A stretch of DNA of 11,359 nt from Geoglobus sp. (GTDB lineage Archaea; Halobacteriota; Archaeoglobi; Archaeoglobales; Archaeoglobaceae). A program made the translations under genes and the position numbers. The first letter of the stretch is position 1; every line of letters begins with the position of its first letter. The stretch is from NCBI GenBank assembly GCA_027019885.1, contig JALUWC010000213.1, positions 1-11,359 of the forward strand. Direction: 5' to 3'. The notes beneath the pieces are model-generated. The model was not told where the DNA came from. It did no database searches and saw only the letters and a program-made list of their open reading frames with translations. Shown in pieces: positions 6,537-11,359 of this stretch.

Positions 6537-7430
6537 ATGGAGATACTGATAGTTTCAGGTTTTCTCGGTGCAGGGAAAACCACATTCATAAATGAATTCA
6601 TACAGCAACAGCAGAAATTCGAGAACAGAAAATTCGCTGTTCTCGTCAACGAATTTGGTGATCTATCCATAGATGCCGAGATAATCAGAAAGGATAGCTT
6701 GGAGATTATTGAGATTCCAAGCGGGTGCATATGCTGCTCCCTCAATGCATCCCTGCCAGAAGCAATAGACATGGTTTACGAAAAGATAAAGCCCGATGTT
6801 CTCCTTGTAGAACCATCAGGAGTTGCCTCACCCATGAATGTTCTTGAAGCCATAGAAAGAAGCAAATTTGCTGAAAACTTCAGAATGAAAGCTGTAATTT
6901 GCGTTGTGAACGCATCTACCTTCAGCGATTTCATAGATGATTTCGGGAAATTTTATGTCGAGCAGATTAGGACTGCAGATGTGGTTCTGATAAACAAGGC
7001 AGATCTGGTAAGCGATGAGGAGATGAGGGAAATAGAGAAGGAGATCTCCAAAATAAACCCCTATGCTATAGCTGTCAGAACGCAATACTGCAGACATATC
7101 CCAGCAATTTCAACTCGATTAAACAGGCTTCAATCAGAAGAGCGTGCGACCGGGATAATTCTGGACAGCGTGTCTCTTGCACCGAAAAGAAAGTTCACGC
7201 TCCATGAGCTTGAGGATTTTCTTAAAGAGATGATTGACGGGAAATTCGGGAGAATAATTCGTGCAAAGGGGTTTGTTGAGTGTGAAGGTCTGTGCATGTT
7301 CCAGATTTCTGGGAAGAATTACGAGATAAAAACCCTGAAGGTTGATGAAAGAAATTTGGCACAGATAACTCCAAAAGCGGTTATAATCGGGTCGGAGTTG
7401 AAAATAGACAGACTGCAGGATGAGTTTTAG
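6537..7430 (+). CDS. CobW/COG0523-family metal-handling GTPase
   Basis: A G3E-family GTPase of 297 aa. It shows the P-loop GFLGAGKTT (9-17 region), VNEFGD (38-42), the metal-binding CxCC motif in SGCICCSLN (Cys64, Cys66, Cys67), VEPSG (91-95) and NKAD (153-156) for guanine recognition. The C-terminal part contains FGRIIRAKGFV, typical of the CobW C-terminal domain. Members couple GTP hydrolysis to delivery of zinc, cobalt or iron to client proteins; some act in cobalamin synthesis. There is no His-rich tract that would suggest a particular metal. The neighbourhood includes a B12-dependent reductase, which could fit a cobalt role but is weak evidence. An in-frame GTG at 6528 is possible; ATG 6537 is preferred because the TATA-like element lies about 26 bp before it and the protein then begins at the family's usual MEILIVSGF. 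Confidence 0.88.
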   Translation: MEILIVSGFLGAGKTTFINEFIQQQQKFENRKFAVLVNEFGDLSIDAEIIRKDSLEIIEIPSGCICCSLNASLPEAIDMVYEKIKPDVLLVEPSGVASPMNVLEAIERSKFAENFRMKAVICVVNASTFSDFIDDFGKFYVEQIRTADVVLINKADLVSDEEMREIEKEISKINPYAIAVRTQYCRHIPAISTRLNRLQSEERATGIILDSVSLAPKRKFTLHELEDFLKEMIDGKFGRIIRAKGFVECEGLCMFQISGKNYEIKTLKVDERNLAQITPKAVIIGSELKIDRLQDEF

Positions 7431-7434
7431 ATTC

Positions 7435-7487
7435 TGATAACAGATTCCTCAGTTATCAATTCTGTGATCCAATCCTTTCAATTTTTT
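7435..7487 (+). terminator. Hairpin and T-run after the CobW-type gene
   Basis: TGATAAC (7435-7441) and GTTATCA (7452-7458) form a 7-bp stem with a 10-nt loop starting 5 bp after the stop codon. A run of six T follows at 7482-7487. Archaeal termination mainly needs the T-run, so the pair plausibly ends the GTPase transcript; the stem is not adjacent to the T-run as in a bacterial terminator. Confidence 0.4.
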
Positions 7488-7524
7488 CGTTAATTTCATA
7501 TTCATATTACAACCACACAGAGTG

Positions 7525-7530
7525 GGTGAT
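7525..7530 (+). promoter_or_regulatory. Shine-Dalgarno site that decides the acyl-CoA ligase start
   Basis: GGTGAT matches the sequence complementary to the archaeal 16S rRNA 3' end and lies 6 nt before ATG 7537. This supports ATG 7537 over the in-frame GTG at 7522, which would place the site inside the coding region. Confidence 0.55.
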
Positions 7531-7536
7531 GATTGT

Positions 7537-9180
7537 ATGAGCTCCAAATCGGCACAATCAGGATTTGAAGATCTGACTCTCCTCAGAATTCTCCTGAGAG
7601 CAAAAAACTACTTTGGAAAAAAAGAGATTGTTTCAAGAGAGGAGGACGGAAGCATTTTCAGATACACCTACTCTGATTTTTACAGAAGGGTGTGCCAGCT
7701 TGCAAATGCTCTTGAGGAGCTTGGAATTGGTAAAGGCGACAGAGTTGGAACTCTTGCCTGGAATACTCACAGACATTTGGAGCTTTACTTTGCTCCACCA
7801 TGCATGGGTGCAGCATATCACACAGTGAATCTGAGGCTCTCTCCAGAACAGATTGCCTACGTAATAAACCATGCTGAAGACAGGGTGCTTTTCTTAGACA
7901 GCGACCAGATTTCTGTTGTGGAAAGGATAGCAGACAGGCTGAATGTTGAGCATTTTGTGGTTATGGGTAAGGAAAAGAGCTATGACACATCCTTTGAGTC
8001 AGTTGCCTATGAGGATTTGATTTCCGGGAAACCAAAAACCTACGAATGGAAGGAGATTGATGAGAACAGCATTGCAGGAATGGCATACACCTCAGGCACA
8101 ACAGGCATGCCCAAGGGTGTTGCATACACCCACAGAAATCTTGTTCTCCACAGCCTCGTCACATCACTTCCCGACGCTTTGAATCTGAGTGAGAGAAGAT
8201 GTGTTCTGCATATTGTGCCCATGTTTCACGTTAACTCATGGGGAATTCCGTTCTCAGCAACGATGGTTGGGGCCAAGCAGGTTTTTCCGGGACAGCATCC
8301 AACGCCAAAGGATTACGTGGAGCTGATTCAGAATGAAAGTGTTGACTTCACAGCATGCGTGCCAACAGTCTGGATGATGATCTACAGCTTTCTCAAGGAG
8401 AATCCGGATTATGACGTGAGCAGTCTAAATGAGGTTTTTACTGGTGGGAGTGCTCCTCCGGCATCTTTGCTGAAGGCATTTAAGAAGGAGTTTGGGATTA
8501 CAATAATCCACACCTACGGCTTGACAGAAACCACACCAGTTTTGACTGTGAACAGGCCCAAAAGCTACATGAAGCTTGAAAAAGACGAATTTTACGAACA
8601 CTCAAGAAAGCAGGGGTTGATCCTACCACTGCTTGATATGAAGGTTGTTCAGGAAAAAGATGGAGAGAGAAGGGATGTTGAATGGAACGGGGAGGACATG
8701 GGGGAGCTTTATGTAAAGGGACCCTGGGTTACATCTGAGTACTACAGGGATACTGAGAAAACTGCTGAGAAATTCATTGACGGCTGGTTCAGAACGGAGG
8801 ATATCGTTGTTGTGGACGGGGAGGGATACATAAAAATTGTTGACAGGGCAAAGGATCTTATAAAGAGCGGTGGAGAGTGGATCTCAAGTCAGGATCTCGA
8901 AAGCCATCTGATGCTCCATCCTTCTGTGAGAGAGGCTGTTGTTGTTGGAGTTGAGCATCCAAAGTGGCAGGAGAGGCCGATTGCATTTGTTGTTCTGAGA
9001 GAGAATTGTACAAGAGAGGAGATAAAGAAGGAACTGATAGCACACCTGAAGGAAAAATTCCCGAAGTGGTGGTTGCCTGATGATATCATCTTTGTTGATG
9101 AGATCCCAAAGACGAGTGTTGGCAAATTTGATAAGAAAGTGCTGAAGGGGAGGTACAAGGGTTATTTCCAAAAAGGCTGA
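7537..9180 (+). CDS. Medium/long-chain fatty acyl-CoA ligase (AMP-forming)
   Basis: A 547-aa member of the ANL adenylating superfamily. It activates a fatty acid with ATP to an acyl-adenylate and then transfers it to CoA, feeding beta-oxidation. Motifs in order: the P-loop-like YTSGTTGMPKG (184-194), PMFHVNSWG (228-236), TYGLTETTP (326-334), GWFRTEDI with the ribose-binding Asp422, the hinge region DRAKDLIKSGGEWISS (436-451), KWQERP, and the C-terminal PKTSVGKFDKK with the catalytic Lys530. GEWISS and KWQERP resemble the long-chain enzymes (for example the well-studied Thermus one) rather than acetyl-CoA synthetases. Chain-length preference is not certain. No signal or membrane segment is seen, so it is cytoplasmic. 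The upstream gap has a hairpin/T-run, so it likely has its own promoter in the AT-rich stretch around 7485-7505. Confidence 0.92.
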   Translation: MSSKSAQSGFEDLTLLRILLRAKNYFGKKEIVSREEDGSIFRYTYSDFYRRVCQLANALEELGIGKGDRVGTLAWNTHRHLELYFAPPCMGAAYHTVNLRLSPEQIAYVINHAEDRVLFLDSDQISVVERIADRLNVEHFVVMGKEKSYDTSFESVAYEDLISGKPKTYEWKEIDENSIAGMAYTSGTTGMPKGVAYTHRNLVLHSLVTSLPDALNLSERRCVLHIVPMFHVNSWGIPFSATMVGAKQVFPGQHPTPKDYVELIQNESVDFTACVPTVWMMIYSFLKENPDYDVSSLNEVFTGGSAPPASLLKAFKKEFGITIIHTYGLTETTPVLTVNRPKSYMKLEKDEFYEHSRKQGLILPLLDMKVVQEKDGERRDVEWNGEDMGELYVKGPWVTSEYYRDTEKTAEKFIDGWFRTEDIVVVDGEGYIKIVDRAKDLIKSGGEWISSQDLESHLMLHPSVREAVVVGVEHPKWQERPIAFVVLRENCTREEIKKELIAHLKEKFPKWWLPDDIIFVDEIPKTSVGKFDKKVLKGRYKGYFQKG

Positions 9181-9332
9181 GAAGGAGAGCTCAATTGATT
9201 TTGCGTAAAACTGATTCTTTCTACAAAAGTCACCAAGCTCATGTTTCGCGAGTTCACATGTTCATTTCTCCCTCAAAATCTCAGATTTAGCTCATTTATA
9301 GCTTCAAATATTGAGCCGGCATCAAATACCAT
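9181..9332 (-). pseudogene. Decayed N-terminal fragment of a VapC-type PIN-domain toxin
   Basis: On the minus strand ATG 9332-9330 opens MVFDAGSIFEAINELN, the usual start of archaeal VapC toxins (xFDASSIxxAI), with the first catalytic Asp. That frame stops at a TGA near 9275. Shifting frame by one base near 9282-9286 restores the family pattern: EILREK, one TGA stop, then TCELAKHELGDFCRKNQF, matching the LELAxYELGN helix with the second acidic residue of PIN domains. The similarity fades near 9190, and the rest of the domain (about 80 residues) is absent; the fragment abuts the 3' end of the acyl-CoA ligase. At least one frameshift, one nonsense change and a C-terminal loss mean it cannot make an active toxin. 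No clear VapB antitoxin remnant was found upstream. VapC RNases usually belong to toxin-antitoxin pairs. Identification is by recalled family pattern. Confidence 0.6.
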
Positions 9333-9367
9333 GCCTTTCTATCTTCCCTCATGCTTGTTCTTCACCC

Positions 9368-9374
9368 TATAAAA
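9368..9374 (+). promoter_or_regulatory. TATA box candidate for the queCED operon
   Basis: CCTATAAAAG contains a good archaeal TATA core. Transcription would begin near 9396 and leave a leader of about 50 nt before ATG 9446, with the purine-rich GGTGGTGG (9427-9434) as a weak ribosome-binding site. A second AT-rich element around 9415-9423 (GTATTTAA) would instead give a leaderless start. No known preQ0/preQ1 riboswitch-like structure is recognised in this leader. Confidence 0.4.
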
Positions 9375-9445
9375 GTCTAAATGATTAAGGTTTCCAAAAA
9401 TCCGGAGAAGAAAACGTATTTAACAGGGTGGTGGATGTACAGAGT

Positions 9446-10177
9446 ATGAAGGTTGTCCTGATACTCAGCGGAGGAATAGACAGCTCAACCCTCCTCTACT
9501 ATCTGCTCGATAAGGGCCATGATATTCATGCCCTCACTTTCAATTACGGACAGAAGCACTCAAAGGAGCTTAAACACTCAAAAATGATCGCCGAAAGAGC
9601 GAAAAGTGCTGGATCCGTATCTCATAGAATAGTTGATATCTCATCCATCCACGATCTGATTTCTGCTGGAGCGCTTACTGGAGGTTCATCTGTGCCAAAA
9701 GCATTTTACAGTGAGGAAGTGCAGAAAAGAACAATAGTCCCGAACAGAAATATGATAATGCTGTCCATAGCTGCTGGTTATGCTGTTAAGATTGAGGCAA
9801 AAGAGGTTTACTATGCCGCCCACAAAAGCGATTACAGCATATATCCAGATTGCAGAAAGGAGTTTGTCAAGGCATTTGATGCAGCAGTTTACCTTGCCAA
9901 CCTCTGGACGCCTGTTGAGATAAAGGCACCCTTTGTTGACATGACAAAAGATGAAATAGTGAAGCTTGGACTTGAGCTCAATGTTCCTTACGAGATAACA
10001 TGGAGCTGTTATGAGGGTGACGAGAGACCATGTCTTTCATGCGGAACATGCCTTGAGAGAACTGAAGCCTTTCTGCTGAACAACGCAAAAGATCCATTGC
10101 TGAGCGATGAGGAGTGGAAGAAAGCGGTTGAGATATATCAAAAAATGAAGGAAGAACATGAAAGCACCAGTAAGTGA
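9446..10177 (+). CDS. queC: 7-cyano-7-deazaguanine (preQ0) synthase QueC
   Basis: QueC converts 7-carboxy-7-deazaguanine and ammonia to preQ0 with ATP. In archaea preQ0 is inserted by a tRNA-guanine transglycosylase and modified to archaeosine in the D-loop of tRNA. The 243-aa protein shows the PP-loop LSGGIDSST (7-15), FNYGQKHSKEL, TIVPNRNM, HKSDYSIYPDCR, and a zinc site with Cys188, Cys196, Cys199 and Cys202 in SCYEGDERPCLSCGTC. Length is normal for the family. The frame is open to an upstream GTG at 9428; ATG 9446 is preferred because the protein then starts MKVVLILSGG as usual. It is the first gene of a three-gene operon and overlaps queE by 20 nt, implying translational coupling. The gap upstream contains the toxin relic on the other strand. 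Confidence 0.95.
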   Translation: MKVVLILSGGIDSSTLLYYLLDKGHDIHALTFNYGQKHSKELKHSKMIAERAKSAGSVSHRIVDISSIHDLISAGALTGGSSVPKAFYSEEVQKRTIVPNRNMIMLSIAAGYAVKIEAKEVYYAAHKSDYSIYPDCRKEFVKAFDAAVYLANLWTPVEIKAPFVDMTKDEIVKLGLELNVPYEITWSCYEGDERPCLSCGTCLERTEAFLLNNAKDPLLSDEEWKKAVEIYQKMKEEHESTSK

Positions 10178-10834
10178 GATATTCTACTCAATTCAGGGAG
10201 AGGGGATATTCTGCGGTGTGAGGCAGCTCTTCATAAGATTTTCAGGGTGTAACCTGAGCTGCTGGTACTGCGATACCGAATACAATGTGAAATGCGTTGA
10301 TCATGTTAATCGCAGAGAAGTAAACAATCCTGTTGAGCCGAAGTACATCCAGAATGTGATTGACTCGTCAGAGAGGATTCATTCCGTATCCTTCACAGGT
10401 GGAGAACCTCTGATGTATGCAGATTTTATTTCAAAGCTTGAAAAAACAAGACTTTTTTACCTCGAATCCAACATGACCCTGCCTGAAAAGGCCAAACTGC
10501 TGAAGCATTTCGACATCGTTGCTGGGGATCTGAAAATCAGAGAAGCTGTCAATGGGTATTACGAGGAGATATACGAAAGAACGGTCAGAACATACAGGAT
10601 ACTGAGGAATTCAAACAGGCGAACAACCTTCTCAAAGATCGTTCTCCCCGGAACATTCGATCTGGAGGATGTCTTGATGAGAGCTCATGGAATAAAAGAT
10701 TACGTTGAGTGTTTTGTCCTCCAGCCGGTGTTTGGTTCGGATGTGCAAAACATTTTAAAACTTCAGGAGAAAATGCTTGAATTCAAAGATACGAGGATAA
10801 TTCCTCAAACACACAAGTACATGGAGGTGAGATG

Positions 10835-10835
<1 letters not shown>
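10158..10835 (+). CDS. queE: 7-carboxy-7-deazaguanine synthase QueE (radical SAM)
   Basis: QueE rearranges 6-carboxy-5,6,7,8-tetrahydropterin to 7-carboxy-7-deazaguanine using a [4Fe-4S] cluster, SAM and magnesium. The 225-aa protein begins with the family's EIFYSIQGEG (7-16) and carries the cluster motif GCNLSCWYCD with Cys31, Cys35 and Cys38 (CX3CX2C). FTGGEPL is the SAM-binding GGE segment. The size fits the compact QueE fold. The start ATG lies inside the end of queC (20-nt overlap), with AAGGAAG just upstream as a ribosome-binding site. Its stop codon is shared with the start region of queD. The product is the substrate of QueC and its substrate is made by QueD, so the operon encodes three consecutive pathway steps. 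Confidence 0.95.
10823..10830 (+). promoter_or_regulatory. Strong Shine-Dalgarno of queD inside queE
   Basis: GGAGGTGA is a full match to the expected anti-SD complement. Two ATGs follow in tandem at 10832 and 10835; the GGAGG core to 10835 spacing is 7 nt and to 10832 is 4 nt, favouring 10835. Confidence 0.6.

Positions 10836-11359
<524 letters not shown>

Noticed and set aside
9241..9371. 43-codon plus-strand ORF before queC
   Set aside because: It is antisense to the PIN-domain relic, lacks a ribosome-binding site and has no family pattern, while the minus strand shows a recognisable one.

Overview
The window looks like chromosomal DNA from a hyperthermophilic euryarchaeon, most likely of the order Archaeoglobales (Archaeoglobus, Ferroglobus or Geoglobus). 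The support is the gene content: a preQ0/archaeosine gene set, an archaeal FilR1-type (DUF1724) winged-helix regulator, an AdoCbl-dependent ribonucleotide reductase, a fatty acyl-CoA ligase beside a D-lactate/glycolate-type FAD dehydrogenase, and a PII protein. Arginine codons are mostly AGA/AGG, and several genes have TATA boxes about 25-30 nt before the ATG (leaderless mRNAs). The genus is inference; no rRNA gene is present.

Layout, left to right. (1) The 3' end of a calcineurin-like phosphoesterase (1-257, +) converges on a FilR1-family regulator (431-1192, -), whose promoter carries an array of alternating TCCAA/TTGGA half-sites. (2) About 1.07 kb without a convincing gene follows (1193-2262). 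It holds short broken reading frames and ends in a perfect 16-bp palindrome just before the next start. (3) A class II ribonucleotide reductase nrdJ (2263-4533, +) is followed by a small thioredoxin (4646-5011, +), a plausible electron donor. (4) A GlcD/Dld-type FAD oxidoreductase (5017-6474, -) is divergent from a CobW/COG0523 metal-handling GTPase (6537-7430, +) over a 62-bp gap with one AT-rich element that could act as the TATA box in both directions. (5) A medium/long-chain fatty acyl-CoA ligase (7537-9180, +) follows. (6) The 265-bp gap after it contains, on the minus strand, a decayed N-terminal fragment of a VapC-type PIN-domain toxin. (7) A tightly overlapping operon queC-queE-queD (9446-11176, +) encodes three of the enzymes that make preQ0, the precursor of archaeosine in archaeal tRNA. 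(8) The C-terminal half of a PII signal protein (11173 to the window end, -) converges on queD with a 4-bp overlap of the stop codons.

Functional links: nrdJ and thioredoxin form a plausible deoxyribonucleotide-synthesis pair. The CobW-type GTPase could supply a metal or cofactor-related function to neighbours, but the sequence does not say which metal. The que genes form one pathway from carboxy-tetrahydropterin (QueD) to carboxy-deazaguanine (QueE) to preQ0 (QueC). I found no clear new multi-gene system. The most notable non-standard signals are the VapC relic, the half-site array at the FilR1 promoter, the palindrome before nrdJ and the unexplained 1-kb gap.
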